Positions 42,298-57,351 of a stretch of DNA of 64,000 bases are shown here, piece by piece. The stretch covers positions 8,531,011 through 8,595,010 of the forward strand of contig NC_080723.1 of the NCBI RefSeq assembly GCF_019097595.1, in the 5' to 3' direction. The first letter of the stretch is position 1; each line of letters begins with the position of its first letter. The DNA is from Hemibagrus wyckioides. Its lineage: Eukaryota > Chordata > Actinopteri > Siluriformes > Bagridae. The translations under genes and the position numbers were made by a program. The notes under the pieces were generated by a model, which did not search any database, was not told the DNA's origin, and saw only the letters and a program-made list of their open reading frames with translations.

Positions 42298-45200
42298 AAG
42301 AGAGTAAGGGAGGATAAGGAAAGAGAGAGAGAGAGAGAGAGAGAGTAAGGGAGGATAAGGAGAGACAGAGCAAGGGGGAGAGAGTAAGGAGAAAGAGTGA
42401 AAGAGAGTGAGTAAGGGAGAGTAAGGAGTGTTCGAGAGAGAGAAAGATTGAGAGAGTGTGGGGGGGGTGGAGTTAGAGAGAGGGATGAGAGCTAGAAAAG
42501 GAGTAATGAGGAAGACACAATGACTATCAATATAAATATCTACAAAGTAACAGGGATAGTTGTTGTAAAATGTAAAAAAAAAAATCAATGGACTCTTTGA
42601 ACAAACCTTCCTCATGATCAAGGCTCGAGCGCAACAAGAGCCCATTACCAATAACCAACCCTTCACTTCAGAAGAATACTACCTTCCATCTCTCCTTCAG
42701 ATGAGCACCTAGAACATGCAGAGAGATCCTCCAACCTTGCACAAAACAAAGACTCCTATTCATACTGTTATTGCACTGACACGAGGGAAAGGTACAGTTC
42801 AGAGAGACTGTAAACACTGTTAAAAACTCTCTAAAACACAACCCCAAAACACAGACTAGTCCCAATCCATCAGTAACCCTATAGACAAGCAAAAAGAGAC
42901 AAATAACCTCAGGGGATAACCTTCTGCACTTTAGGTTGCAGTGAGGGAACTCCTGCAAGAGAGGGATAGACTAAAGACTCAGCTGGTAGTACTGGGAACA
43001 CAGCTATCACTGCAGACAGAGAGGTACTGGGCTAAGCTGACCCTGAGGAATGGAGAACAAAGGAAGGTAAATATGGCCCTAACTCCTCAGTGGAACCACA
43101 AAGTCATTGCCCAGCCAAAACCACCCTTCTCCATCAACCCCTTCCACAGATGACCCTTCAACACCCACAGAAGACTCACCAAAGCTTGACAATGTTCTCT
43201 TAATAGACTCAAGTGGGTAGTTTATTGATTAGAAGAAGCTGATCTCAAACATTGTTGTCCAAATACCCACGGTGCCCTCACACTGCTGAACAAGCAACCT
43301 GAGAGCACAGCAAGGCGGAGTGGCCACATCTATACAGAGGGTGACTGAAAAGACCAGCACCACCTCCCTGAATACCAAAATCACCATCTCCACACTGCTA
43401 CCACAGAAGGACCTGAGCCTTTGCACTCAAATCCCACATAAACCTTGGACAACACCCTTCTCTGTACCTCACATGCCTCTGTCCACTTATACAAGCAACT
43501 TTTCCTGTCTTTGCCAAGATGCTAAAAGAATGTTGCCCCAAACCAGAACCCTGATACCACACTCCCTACCACCAAGGAAACCCTTAGAACCACAGCATCT
43601 TCTTCCAGCTTCCCATCCATGCCTGCTGTCACCCCTTCACACCAAACCCAGCAGTGGCAGCTTGGGGGTCCCGGTATTCAAGATCTCAACTTTCTGAACA
43701 ATTGACCTAAGCACCATCCATCAACCTAATTTGCTCACACCTATCTACTCCTAGGACAAAACATGCTACCAGCAATTATCATATCATGTTGGAATGCTCA
43801 AGGACTGAGATCTGAAGCACAGGAACACCAACTTTATTTCAGAAATCAAAAACTCCGACATCATCATCCCACAGTCCATGGAGAAAAGGAGACAGACCCG
43901 CTGGTTGTCCTACAGGCTTCAGAGAACAAATCATCCCGTCCATTAAACTGCCAGGAGAGACTCAGGGGACATAATCTGGTACAAGTTAGATATTGCCCAC
44001 TCCATCAAACAGTTAAAATAAACAAATGTTATATATGTCTATGTCAACAGAGAAGAGATCAATCACTTCCTTCATAGGGCTGAGAACTGATATTAAAATG
44101 CCAGAATTGGTGATGGGATGCTTTCGTTGCACCTGTAGAAACACAGCAAGACACACTTTTGATAAAAAATAAGCAGTAATTCAAAGCATCTCCACTGGGT
44201 TTGTATGTAGCCCATGGCAGGCTATGAGGGTAAGTACACTAAACACTTGGCATCTGTACAGTAAGCTTTTTGGTTTAGGACTACAAACCTAAACCTAAAA
44301 TCTCTCAAAGTGGTCACTGGCAGCCCACTAACCCTGTTAACATACCATAGTAAAATCCCCCTGTACTTAAATAGAACACAACCAAACCAACAGACTTCAA
44401 AACTAGCCTGACTTCACCCCCCCAGAAACACAAACAGACGAAAAAAATCAGTAAAGATACATACTAATATAGTATAATTTTGCCAACCAAATATTTAAAC
44501 ACTGTTATATAAATTCCTTGCCACTGCTTTTTGTACCCAATAATGAGAATGTCAAGCTAGATACTCGAGATCCTCTCTAACCTAAAAAAAAAACAAGTAG
44601 ACATCATACTAGTGAAAAATGTTTTGAAAACGAAGGCAAAAACTTGTGAGAATTTGATCAAGTCAGAAACACTGAGACATAGACAACGAGAATATCTGCC
44701 ATCTTTATGGCAGACATATAAAGGAGAGTTAGAGGAAAGAAATGCATTGAGAAAGATTCACTGAACATCACTGAACCTCGAGTGTTGGTTTCAGACTGGA
44801 TATAATAAGCATCATTTAGATCTGGCTTCAGCTCTCGGGGAGCTACAGCTGCAGGGGTGGTGAGAGCAGACCTCCTGATCTTAGCAAATTTTGAGCTTGT
44901 ATTTTTAGGAGGAATCAAAATGACCGGCTTACAGAAAAGAACATTCACAGCCTGAAATGAATAACAAATGCCTAGAAACTGGTTTATTTCAATCGTATAA
45001 TAGGAAACAACAGAGAAATGTATCTGTATGCAAGAATATTTCCTCGTCATTTGTTCTCTCCCTGTTTCACACAAGATCAGGAGGTCTGCTCTCACCACCC
45101 CTGCAGCTGTAGCTCCCCGAGAGCTGAAGCCAGATCTAATGATGCTTATTGTATTTCTAGGAGGAATCAAAATGAGCTACTGGCAGAATATGAAAATGTA

Positions 45201-45584
45201 AAGCTTGTAGTGAGGAACAAATATTTTTCAAATGTTTTTGGTGTGTGTGTGTAAGGAGTATTAAAAACCGACCCGTGTTTAACTGGAATTTTCCTGCTTT
45301 TTACGTACAAGAAAATAACCTTTTATCTTTACTGACCTAAATTCTGCACTCGCTGTACCTCAGAAGTGGGAAACCCTCCGTGAATTCGAGCTACACACTG
45401 AGGTCAAAAACGCCTCCATGTGTTCTTTTGTAAGCAACACTGCAAAAAAATAAAAAAAATCTTGAATGTAGTCAAATGTGTTTAGTACTTCCTATTGTTT
45501 AGATTACTATAATAAACCGAATCTGAGATTCTTCTACTTCTTCTTATTATTATTGTTATTAATATTGTTATTAATAATAATAAC

Positions 45585-45636
<52 letters not shown>

Positions 45637-45781
45637 TACTATAATTTGTTAAATAATTTAAAGCATCTATAAACCTAATGAGCTTCAATTCCAAATTATC
45701 TCATAATAAGAAACTGACTAATTTGCCATGTTTTAGATATTTTCACTTGTTAGGAAATAATACTTTACAGTGTATGTAGAT

Positions 45782-45834
<53 letters not shown>

Positions 45835-48800
45835 TTCTGTCTCAGCACATTTCCCTGATCTCAGGAGAGACCACCTGCTGAAACACCTGTCTGAAAAAAA
45901 AACAACACAGAGGAAATAATGTTAGCAATGTTGGCTGAAATGGATCGATATTGTGATTTTGCTTTTATCTGGATTATAGTTGTCAAAAAAATCCTGTTGG
46001 AGATTCAGAGTTTTGTGTATGATCTTTAGAATCATATTGGAGCTGTATTTTTCATTTAACTGGAAGTTTTAGAAGATACAGAGGGTGCTTTGGGAGTTTT
46101 AAAATCCTAAAAGATTTTCTTTCAAATTAGAGTATTTTCTATATATTTCTATTTTTTTAAGTTATGCTTTAAATAACATACTATATACAGTATGGCAGAA
46201 ACCCTTTTTTTTTTACCAACACTCTGGTGTTCCATACAAATGGAAATAGACTTTTCAATTAGTGTAAATAAATGATCTATTTTCTGGCTGTGAGTCTGAT
46301 AGAAAATGAGTCAGGACTCTGTTGGCTTTCAGTGTGTTTTATACATGTGTTTTGCACAGAATTTTAGTGGCTGAAGATAAAATTCTAGCTGCTTATGAAC
46401 AAGCACTTGGAGCATCTTAGAGAGCAGTAATGGGTTTGATATCATCATTTACTTGAAACATTTCCAAGTAAATGATGATATCAAACCCATTACATTTACT
46501 GTGGGGAAAAAAACGTTTTTGTTTTTTTTTGCAACTTTTTTGTAAATATATTGCCCCTAGTATGCTAGAGAAAAACAGAAATACTTTTAAAACACTACAA
46601 ATTCTTGAAGTTTTAAGTGTCTACTTTCATATGAGCTTCATATTAACCACCACTGTGGGGTGAGACATGACAAAGATCATTCATTGCTGAGCATGAACAC
46701 AACAGAAACAGGAACAAACTCCATTTGGGGGAAAAGACTTAAAAAGTCTGATTTGTTTTCCGATCAACACCCAAAAACATTGCTCCTGCTGCCTTCCATG
46801 TTGTTTATGATGTTTCTGCAGGTTGATCAGTGTGCAGTATGAGTTGATATTCTCTGTACAATGTTTACGTTGAGGTGAGTTCAATCAAATTGCAAGGCAT
46901 AATAAAAAAAAAAGTACAATTTGTGTAGTAAAAAACACAGCAGCACCATTAAGAGCGCGTTTTAAAGTATCACATTGAATTGGCGTATTAACCTGGATAA
47001 AAACCTAAATGCTGATACTGACGTTACTGTAGGTGTGCTTTAAATTCTAAATTGAATGTAGTTTCTATTGATGTAGGATTCTGACTTCTGTGTATTTCTA
47101 CTTGACTCAGATGGAACCTTGTCTTTGCACTTTTCTTGCTGTATTTCCTCCCAATAGACTTTTTAGACTGAGGGTATTCTTAGACCATGGCCTAGAGAAC
47201 CAGTATCGATGTATTCATAGACGGAGACTTCAAAAGCACTTTTGTAAGTCGTTCTGGACGAAGGTGTCTGACAAATTCCATCTGATGTAAATGCATCCCA
47301 TTATAGCATATTTATTCCTCTAGGAATGGTTCCCTAAATATGAATATGATCAGGTTGGAATCTTTTCGGATTTTTTTTTAACAGGGGATAGGGACAAAAT
47401 TAACACTATGAGCTAGAAGTAGAAAAATGTGACTACATTAAGGAACATAATAAGGTTGAATGAGACATTTGTGGAGGCAAGGTGAAAATTTCCCATTATG
47501 TCCACTGGGGTTGCTGTCAATCAGCCAGATTTCCTCAAATCTCAAATTATTATTAGCCACTTGCACAATCACGCAGTACGGCATGTAGGGAAATGCTTTG
47601 TTCGATTGTCCTCGTCATGAAAACAGAATAAAATAGAATAAAAATAGACTGGGAATAGGAAATACAGATACATTATGACTGTGATATGAGATGAATATGG
47701 ATATGATGATATGAATACAGTATGAATTTAAATGAAACAAAATTAGAATAAAAAAACAGTTAAACAAAAAAAGTGTGGCTGAAGCAGTCGTGACAGCAGC
47801 TGAACTCACCTCTGCCATCTTGGATGTTTTACCTTTATGCTTTTAGCTCAGCGACTTATAAAATTATAATCCCTATAAAAAAGGGAAAGGGATCATTCCA
47901 AAATGCTGAAATATAATAATAAATACAAGTTTAATCTCTCTCACACTTCCAGTAGCAGGGTGTTGAAAAGTTGTGAAATGTCGAGTTGACATGGGAAAAC
48001 GGAGAAAAGGAACGAAACACTGAAGGAGCAACAGAATAGAGACTGATGAAGACGTAACAATGAGCGGGAGAGAGCAGCTGGTCTAGCGTGCTGTGTGTCA
48101 CAGGAAGTCTGCCACTGTGCTGGAGTGATCAGGAGGGGAGAGGAGGCATTAGCAGGGTAACATGGGCGAGAGGGGGAGAGAGAGAGAGAGATGAGTTGGC
48201 TACAGTCTCATAATTAGCTTTTAGTCTGCAGGTTCACAGAGCGAGAGATGGACAGTCATTAGGTAGAACACGCACACACACACAGAAATGTTAACTAATA
48301 TTAGCTCCTGCAGCTCCAAAATTCACTTCATGCAGCTGAAAAACCTGAGGTTTTTGAAGTTCATGAAGTTACTGAGGTTAAATTGAAGTTACAGTAACCA
48401 ATAAGAATTAAAGAACAGTTCACACTGAAGCATTTGACTTAGCTCTATAATTTATATAATGTTTCGGAAAATGCTTTGACGGATTTGATTCCAGATCCCC
48501 TCTCTAAAACAACAGCTGCCTGATCTAAGTCTTTCTTATTAAACCCTATGGACTTTTACCACAGTGCTGCATGCCTGCTTTATCTTCCACAGTCCACACC
48601 CCCTGCCTCAGGAGTGTATTTATTTATATTTATGTTGATTGATCCAGACAGAGATGACTTTTCATGACATTAGCATTGCCGCACCCTGTCTCTTTTGCTT
48701 CATCATCTGCACATTTCCTCTTCCTGTGTAACAAGGAGCGACACGTTTTACACATCAGTCATAAGGGCCTTAATTAATCAGCACAAACATGTAATATAAA

Positions 48801-51692
48801 AAAAAGAAAAAGAAATTCCAGATTTTCCTACTGAGAGGAAGTGAGTGTTTTACGAATACTGTTTACGTGTGCTGTTATTTAGGTTGAGGCAAAATGCCAC
48901 ACTGTGAAACATTTAGTATTTTGTATTTCTAATTAAAACATGACAAAAATTAAATCGAACATTATTAAACCAATTTCTAGGCATTTTATTGAAATTTCTT
49001 TTCAAGCTTAATTTGTCAATCATTTTGATTGTCTAGAAATAAATACTAAAAAAAAAAATCATATGAACCAAGAACTTGCTAAAGCTCGTTTTATTTTAAG
49101 AAGTAGAAATAGGTTTAATAATAAGTCTATTTAAAAAAAAATTGTAAAACAGGAAACACAATCAATCCGATTAATAGAATAAAGATGATGTAAGTGAAGA
49201 TTTTCTTGCTGCATTGTGTATGAATGCAATCAATAGAAAAAGTCACAGAAAAGCTATCCAGGTGCCATCGTTACCAACCTTTTACTAGTGCACATGTAAC
49301 TTATCTCTCCAAACACACACATACACAATTATACTATAAATACTACATACTAATACTATTATACTGTAGTATACATGTGATACACTATAAATATCACATG
49401 CACAATCGCACATAAGTCCAGCATTTTCATATGAATGGGTTTGAACCAGAATCAGAATCATCTTCAAGCATATCATTCAGTCACTCCAGTGAAACTCTTA
49501 GGAAAATGTGCAGTGTTCATTTTACAAAAATCAGTGAATCAATTACCTTAAATCATTTTAAAACCAGTCTCAACATGGATGCTTTTGATTAGAATCAGTA
49601 TCAATTTAATGTATGCACTGGTTCACTTTTTATGCAGTATTTTGCTGTTCTATTATACAGTTAATATTTCTTCTTGCTTAAAATTCTTAGATTTTTCTTT
49701 ATATTTTTATATTTGTTCTCAGAGGGTTTTTTTTACCCTTGCTTTACACTACTATGCACCAACACACCAAGACAAATTCCTTGTACATGTAAAACCAACG
49801 GTACTTGGCAAAAAGCTGATTCTCATTCTGATGAAGTGTTTACAGATCAGTAACTCAAGCCAAGATGTGAAATGTTTAACATTAATTATTTGGGATTTAT
49901 TGGAGAGTGAGTGAACAGTCAGTTCTTGGAGGTAATGTGTAAAGGCGGAAAAATGGGAAAGTGTAAGGATCTGAGTGACTTCGACTGGGTCAGAGCATCT
50001 CCAAAACAGCAGGTCTTGTGGGGTTTTCCTGGTATGTAGTGGTTAGTACAGAACAAGGAAGGGCAAGCTGTGAACTGGCAAAACTGTGGACAGGTGCTCA
50101 AGGCTTGCTGATGAAGGCTAACCCATCTGGTCTGATTGTACAGAAGCACTACAGTAGCACAGATTGCTTTAAAAGTTAACTCTGGCTTTGATAGGGGATA
50201 GAACACACAGTGCATCACAGCCTGCTGTGTGTAGAGTTGTGTAGCTGCAGACTGGTCAGAGAGCCCATGCTGACCCATGATCACCACTGAAATCTACAGT
50301 GGGCATGTGAGCATCAAACTGGACCATGAAGCAGTGGAAGAGGTGGCCTGTTTTGATGAATCATGTTTTCTTTTATAAAATGTGTGTCTGGGGAAGAGAT
50401 GGCACCGGGATGCGGTACAGGAAGAAGGCACGCCCGGCAGAGGCAGTGTGATGCTCTTAGCAATGTTCTGCTAGGAAACTCTTTGACGAAGAGTTTAAAG
50501 TGTTGACTTGGCCTCCAAATTCCCCAGATCTCAAATTTGATCACGCAGCTGGACAAACACGTGTAATCCATTGAGGCACAATTTATAGGACATAAAGGAT
50601 CTGCTGCTAAGGTGGAGGTGTGGAGTCCATGCCTTGACGAGTCAGAGCTATTTTAGTGGCACAAGGGGACCTACACAATATTAGACAGGTGGTTTAAATG
50701 TTTTGTCTCATATACCATATAGCATGCATATAATATTCATGATATAATGTGAAGCAACTTCTCTCAGAAGCTTGTTGAAGAATTGGAGGTTTGATGTAGA
50801 TGTTAAAATTTTCAGTAGCGTCAAGGAGACCTGAAAGCTCCTCTCTTACTCTCAGATTTCTGCCTTTGATTTAATGTATGCCTCTATTTGTGTATAGTCT
50901 ATTGCTTTGCTGTTACTTGTGTAGATGACGGATGAGCTGTTGTGTAAAGTTGTGTTGTGGATAATGTTGCTGTGTCAAAGATCCCAGGTCCAATCATGAG
51001 CTTTGGTTATCATCTATGCAGAATTGTACATGTTCTCCCAGTGTCTGCATGGGTTTCCTTTGGGTTCTCCAGTTTCCTCTCACCTCCCAAAAACAGTAGG
51101 TGTACTAGCTGAAGTAAATTGCTTGTAGGTGTGTGTGTGTCTGTCTGTCTGTCTGGTGTCCTGTTATGTCCTGGTGTCTCAACATGGGTGCATTACCACC
51201 TCACTCCCAGAATAGACTTTAGATTGTCTTCCTCCGGGCTTTCCTTGCACTGGTTTCTGATAATTTGCTGCACTTTACTTAATAGCGAGATTATTTGTGT
51301 GTTGTGTCTGTTGTCACCTCTTTCTCTAAATCACTTTGCATTGGAAGCATCTGCTGGTATGAATAAATGCACATGTAAATGTACTAAGCCAAGGCTTGTG
51401 TTCAGAGCGATTCTAAAAGCAGTAGCATGTCCTAACCTGCACTCGGCTTGCGTCAGGAGCTCACAGGAGAATTGGAAGGTGGATGGAAGTGCATGAGATC
51501 CAACACCTGGACTCTGATGCACCACAAGAGTTAGACAGCACTTGTTTGTTTCTCCCTCTTTTTTTCTGTTCTCCTTGCACTTTTTTGTTTAAAAAATGGG
51601 TAGAATGACAGGGATTTTAAAAGGCTAAGCAACAGCATTGTTTAAAGTTCAAACAGTGGCGCAGCATTTTGAGTTGCCAGTCTTCATGCATC

Positions 51693-51761
<69 letters not shown>

Positions 51762-52263
51762 CACTCCCTCTCACTTTCTCTTGCTTTCTCTACTTTATTT
51801 CTCATCCCTTCTGTATATTCTCCACTTTTCAAAATTACGTAGTGTACTGTGAACTTTGAAATCTTCCTTTACAATTCCTTGGTGCTTAAAGTGCAGATTT
51901 TCATTTACCCCTTAATAAAAACTGTCATTTTTTTTTTAAAGACGAATTCTTTGCATTCAACAACTGCCTGGAAGCCATAGACATCATCAGACACTTGGTT
52001 TCTTGCATGGTGATGCTCTCCAGGTCTTTACTGCAGCTGTCTTCACTTCCTGCTTGTTCTTTTGGTGCTTTATCGTCAGTGTTATCTTCAGTAAGTGAAC
52101 TGCAGCTCAGTTGGACAGCTCAGGTGACTGTGGTCACTTTAAAAAAACATCTTGTATTGCTTCGGAAGTGAGCTTCAGGTCTTTGTTCATCTGCAGTCTG
52201 AAGCTCTGTGTAATGAGTTACATCATCAATAAACACAAGGGAATCAGTTTCACTGGCAGCTGT

Positions 52264-52295
<32 letters not shown>

Positions 52296-53285
52296 CTTCA
52301 CACACTGTGCTCTTCAGATGAGCAGTTCCTTCCCTACTCCATATTCTTCTCTTCCTATCATTCTGCTGTTTCACCAGGGGATTAATTCTTCTTGTTGATT
52401 TTTGTGGTTATTCAGGTCATTTGGTGTTCAATTGGTGTTTTAAGAATGTGTAAGAAGACAGTTCATGTGGTCACACCTAATGTCTTTGCTCTCTCTCTCT
52501 CTCTCTCTCTCTCTCACAGCTCTTTGGACTTCATACTTCATACTTAATTAACTCTAGACCTGCTATCTTCTCATTTGTCCAAAAAAAATCCCATGTAATA
52601 TCTCAGCACCCAGTATTCAAGTATTCAATTACTCAAATTCGGTCAATAAAAAATAGCAGAGCAAATAAAAAAACCTGAGTTGGATATAAATACCTTAAAT
52701 TAAAGGTGAAATTCTGTACTATAACATTACAAACATTAAACATTATTTAATTTAAACTGACACTCACTGCCAATGACCAAATATTTATCGCTCTGGATAT
52801 ATTTGCATCATTTAAATAGCAGTTTTTTACATCACCATTTTTTTTAACCCGAACCCTATTTGTTTTCCACTGTATCTTCCAAAGTTACAGTGTTCACCTC
52901 ACTGCTTAGAGATGATCTCTGTATTTCAGGACCCAGGTATAAAGTATGTGTTTAATGTCTCTGACCCAGTCGTTCCTGCATGAGGCCGCATGTCATGATG
53001 CTTTTGAAGGTCGTTTTATTACGACAGAGGGCAAATTAGATTTCTTTAATGCGTTTTCTCTCTGACTTCCCGGATTTGGAACATGTCTCCTGTGGTTTGT
53101 TGTGACAGAGTATGCAGTGTAATGCTGATTGATGTCGTAAAATGTCCTGTAGCAAAAAATCTAGCTGAAGATTTCAAAAAAGACTGGAGTGGTTGTGTAT
53201 AGTGGTGTACGATGTGAGAGGTTTTATTAGTAGACTCATCTAACAAGCCTTACAGTGTCGAAAACCAGCATCTATGTGTAGAATG

Positions 53286-53375
<90 letters not shown>

Positions 53376-56300
53376 TATATTGCCAAAAGTATTCGCTCAC
53401 CTGCCTTGACTCGCATATGAACTTAAGTGACATCCCATTCCTAATCCATAGGGTTCAATATGACGTCGGTCCACCCTTTGCAGCTATAACAGCTTCAACT
53501 CTTCTGGGAAGGCTGTCCACAAGGTTTCGGAGTGTGTTTATGGGAATTTTTGACCATTCTTCCAGAAGCGCATTTGTGAGGTCACACACTGATGTTGGAC
53601 GAGAAGGCCTGGCTCTCAGTCTCTGCTCTAATTCATCCCAAAGGTGTTCTATCGGGTTGAGGTCAGGACTCTGTGCAGGCCAGTCAAGTTCATCCACACC
53701 AGACTCAGTCATCCATGTCTTTATGGACCTTGCTTTGTGCACTGGTGCACAGTCATGTTGGAAGAGGAAGGGGCCAGCTCCAAACTGTTCCCACAAAGTT
53801 GGGAGCATGGAATTGTCCAAAATGTCTTGGTATGCTGAAGCATTCAGAGTTCCTTTCACTGGAACTAAGGGGCCAAGCCCAGCTCCTGAAAAACAACCCC
53901 ACACCATAATCCCCCCTCCACCAAACTTTACACTTGGCACAATGCAGTCAGACAAGTACCGTTCTCCTGGCAACCGCCAAACCCAGACTCGTCCATCAGA
54001 TTGCCAGATGGAGAAGCGCGATTCGTCACTCTAGAGAACGCGTCTCCACTGCTCTAGAGTCCAGTGGCGGCGTGCTTTACACCACTGCATTCGACGCTTT
54101 GCATTGCACTTGGTGATGTATGGCTTGGATGCAGCTGCTCAGCCATGGAAACCCATTCCATGAAGCTCTCTGCGCACTGTTCTTGAGCTAATCTGAAGGC
54201 CACATGAAGTTTGGAGGTCTGTAGCGATTGACTCTGCAGAAAGTTGGCGACCTCTTCGCACTATGCGCCTCAGCATCCGCTGACCCCGCTCCGTCAGTTT
54301 ACGTGGCCTACCACTTCGTGGCTGAGTTGCTGTCGTTCCCAAACACTTCCACGTTCTTACAATACAGCTGACAGTTGACTGTGGAATATTTAGGAGCGAG
54401 GAAATTTCACGACTGGATTTGTTGCACAGGTGGCATCCTATCACAGTTCCACGCTGGAATTCACTGAGCTCCTGAGAGCGGCCCATTCTTTCACAAATGT
54501 TTGTAAAAACAGTCTGCATGCCTAGGTGCTTGATTTTATACACCTGTGGCCATGGAAGTGATTGGAACAAGTGATTTGGATGGGTGAGCGAATACTTTTG
54601 GCAATATAGTGTATATATATATCAAAAGTGGTCCAAGGAAGGAACAGTGATGAACAGTGATCGGCGACAGGGTCATGGGTGGCCAAGGCTCATTGATGCA
54701 TGTGGGGAGTGAAGGCTGGCCCATGTGATCTGATCCAACAAACCAGCTACTGTTGCTCAAATTGCTGAAGAATTTAATGCTGGTTTTGACAGAAAGGTGT
54801 CAGAATACACAGTGCATCACTGCATAGCCGCAGACCAGTCAGGGTGCCCATGCTGACCCCTGTGCACCACCGACAGCGCCAACACTGGGCACATGAGCAT
54901 CAGACCTGGACCACGGAGCAATAGAAGTAGGTGGCTTGGTCTGATGAATCACGTTTTCTTTTACATTATGTGGATGGGCAGGTGTGTGTGCGTCACTTAC
55001 CTGGGGAACACATGGCACCAGGATGCACTATGGGAAGAAGGCAAGCCGGCGGAGGCAGTGTCATGCTTTGGGCAATGTTCTGCTGGGAAACCTTGGGTCC
55101 TGCCATCCATGTGGATGTTACTTTGACACGTACCACCTACCAATCATACAATTTAAACTCGCTGTTTTCAGCTTTTTGGGAGGTAAGATGTAGAAATCAC
55201 TAAGAAAACTCACACAAACCCAAGGAGAACATTTAAAAAAAACCCACACAGACAGTAACCTGAGTTCAAAGTGAGAGCCCTGGAGCTGTGAGGAAGTAAT
55301 GCCCCATATATATAAACAATACTGTCTTTATTGTTTCAGTTACACCAGGCACATGGTGAGCGTGGTGCTGATGTGCTTTGAGGAAGCAGAGTGAGCAGCT
55401 TGATAAAGAGCAGACATTTCTCAGCCTGCACCTGTCACCATCAACCAAGCAATTATATCCCACATGCTTTATGTGAAACTGTATTGTGTTTAGATTGGCC
55501 CTTAGGAAGCACAAAGCTTGTGTAACACTTCTTATTGTAATGATATATCATTGTTAAGTATATAAGATGGGAAATAGTGCAGCATGCTGCCTGGAGCGAC
55601 TCTACATCCTGTGTGTGCTACACATCATAAAATATAACATCTTAAAAAGGAAATAATAATTTATTTAGTTATTTAATTTATATTTAAATAAATAAATTTT
55701 TAGTTAATTTATATAGTTATTTAGTATTTTTTTTGTTTGTTTGTTTGTTTTTTTTAAATATGAAAGCTCTAGTCTAAATCATTAACCCTTTCTTGCAGTA
55801 CCATAGGGAATGAAAATCAATTTATTGGACATTTTTATTCAGTGTAACCAAATGAATTATTTTATCAATACAAGCATGTTATCAGATCAGTCTGAACACT
55901 GTTGGGTTTCTGTATGAAGAGTATGATGACTTTCATCATGCGTTTGTGCTAGGCAAAATTTTTTTTAAAAAAGGCAAAAAACCTTTCAACAATAACACTA
56001 GGACAGACAAGCAAAGCTTTACTGACAGTAAAAATACTTTATATTAAAATTTAAAGCCTAGTAGGTAGGAAAATTAATACTTGGAAAATAAATGCTAATT
56101 CTTAAATCCCTGAGCCTCTACTTTCGTGTGAGCCTTTAACCACTAGCTTAGAGTCAGAAATAAATTTCATGCTAAACACAAGCATCTCTAAAACCTACGC
56201 AAATTCCTTTTATTGGCCTCTGGTTAAAAAAACTGTTCCTGCTAAATGACCTTTTACACACTACATACTGTTTGTCCTGAATTTTTAAAATAAAAATACA

Positions 56301-57295
56301 TAGAAAAAGCCCTAAATCTGTATAGATTTACAGCTGTGCCTTTTTTACTAAAAGACTTTAAGATCTTTAAGTTAATTTATTTATCTTTTATGGTCAGGAC
56401 AAAGAACGCATCATCAAGGACACTTCACAGCAGCAGGTGATATAGAAAAACAGTTCATATCAAATGCACACATTTCTGTAAATACTGTATATAAGTCACA
56501 GCTCAGCCAGGGAAGAGTTAAAGGGAATGTGGTAAACATATGTTGTTGTTGTTGTTGTTTTTTAAAAAGTCCATATCAGACTTCTGACTGGTTCAGAGGC
56601 CAAATAGCTTATGGGGAAAACATGCCTCTAAGACTCTCACCTTTTAGTGCATGCTGTACAATTTGATAATTCTGTCTGCTTTAGTTGACAAGAATTTGTA
56701 CTCAGTTAAACATGATGACTTTAATTCATCCTTCAGAATCATGAGCAGTAGTAGAAATTATCAGTTCCTAGTCTTGAAGGAATGGAGAAGAGAAGAGACC
56801 TGGAGAAATGCAGGGGTCAGCTTTAAAAAGAAGATCTATATAAGAAGTGAAATAAGAAGTGAACATGGTCTGATAACCTCTGATAACAGTACAGTGCTCA
56901 CCTCTAATAAAATACTAATGAAATATTTTACTCATATGAACAAGCATCCTACACAGTTACTGCACGTTCTGTAGTTCTGTAGTTTATTGAGAGTGAGGTG
57001 CTGGCATGCTTTAAGAAAATCAACAGCACTGACTGATGCAGGGAAAATCATTTTCAGATCTAAGAAAAAATGTTCTGCACGTTTCATCCTTGACCAGCTA
57101 ACAGGTTCGTGCTTTATCAGCTGCAGAGTGAATGGAGAGACACAACGCTCCTTTTTCAACCAGTGACCTTACAGGAAGTCGAACTAGACTGTGAGATTCA
57201 TATTTCACCTTGAGATTGTAGTTTGACTGAAGAAATCAGTAAATAAATAAATAAATGAATAAATCAAATAAAAAATTCTGTGGAAACATAGACCC

Positions 57296-57351
<56 letters not shown>

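Noticed and set aside
44658..45170. 170-aa minus-strand frame
   Set aside because: It spans an inverted duplication and includes no recognisable domain. Only the duplication is reported.
45838..45895. Possible nrip2 exon after a CT tract and CAG at 45845
   Set aside because: There is no donor in a fitting frame and no similarity to NRIP2. Exons 1 and 2 already join in phase as in human.
53455..53973. 172-aa frame that looks like a good gene
   Set aside because: It is the catalytic end of a Tc1 transposase inside a transposon with terminal inverted repeats and stop codons, not a host gene.
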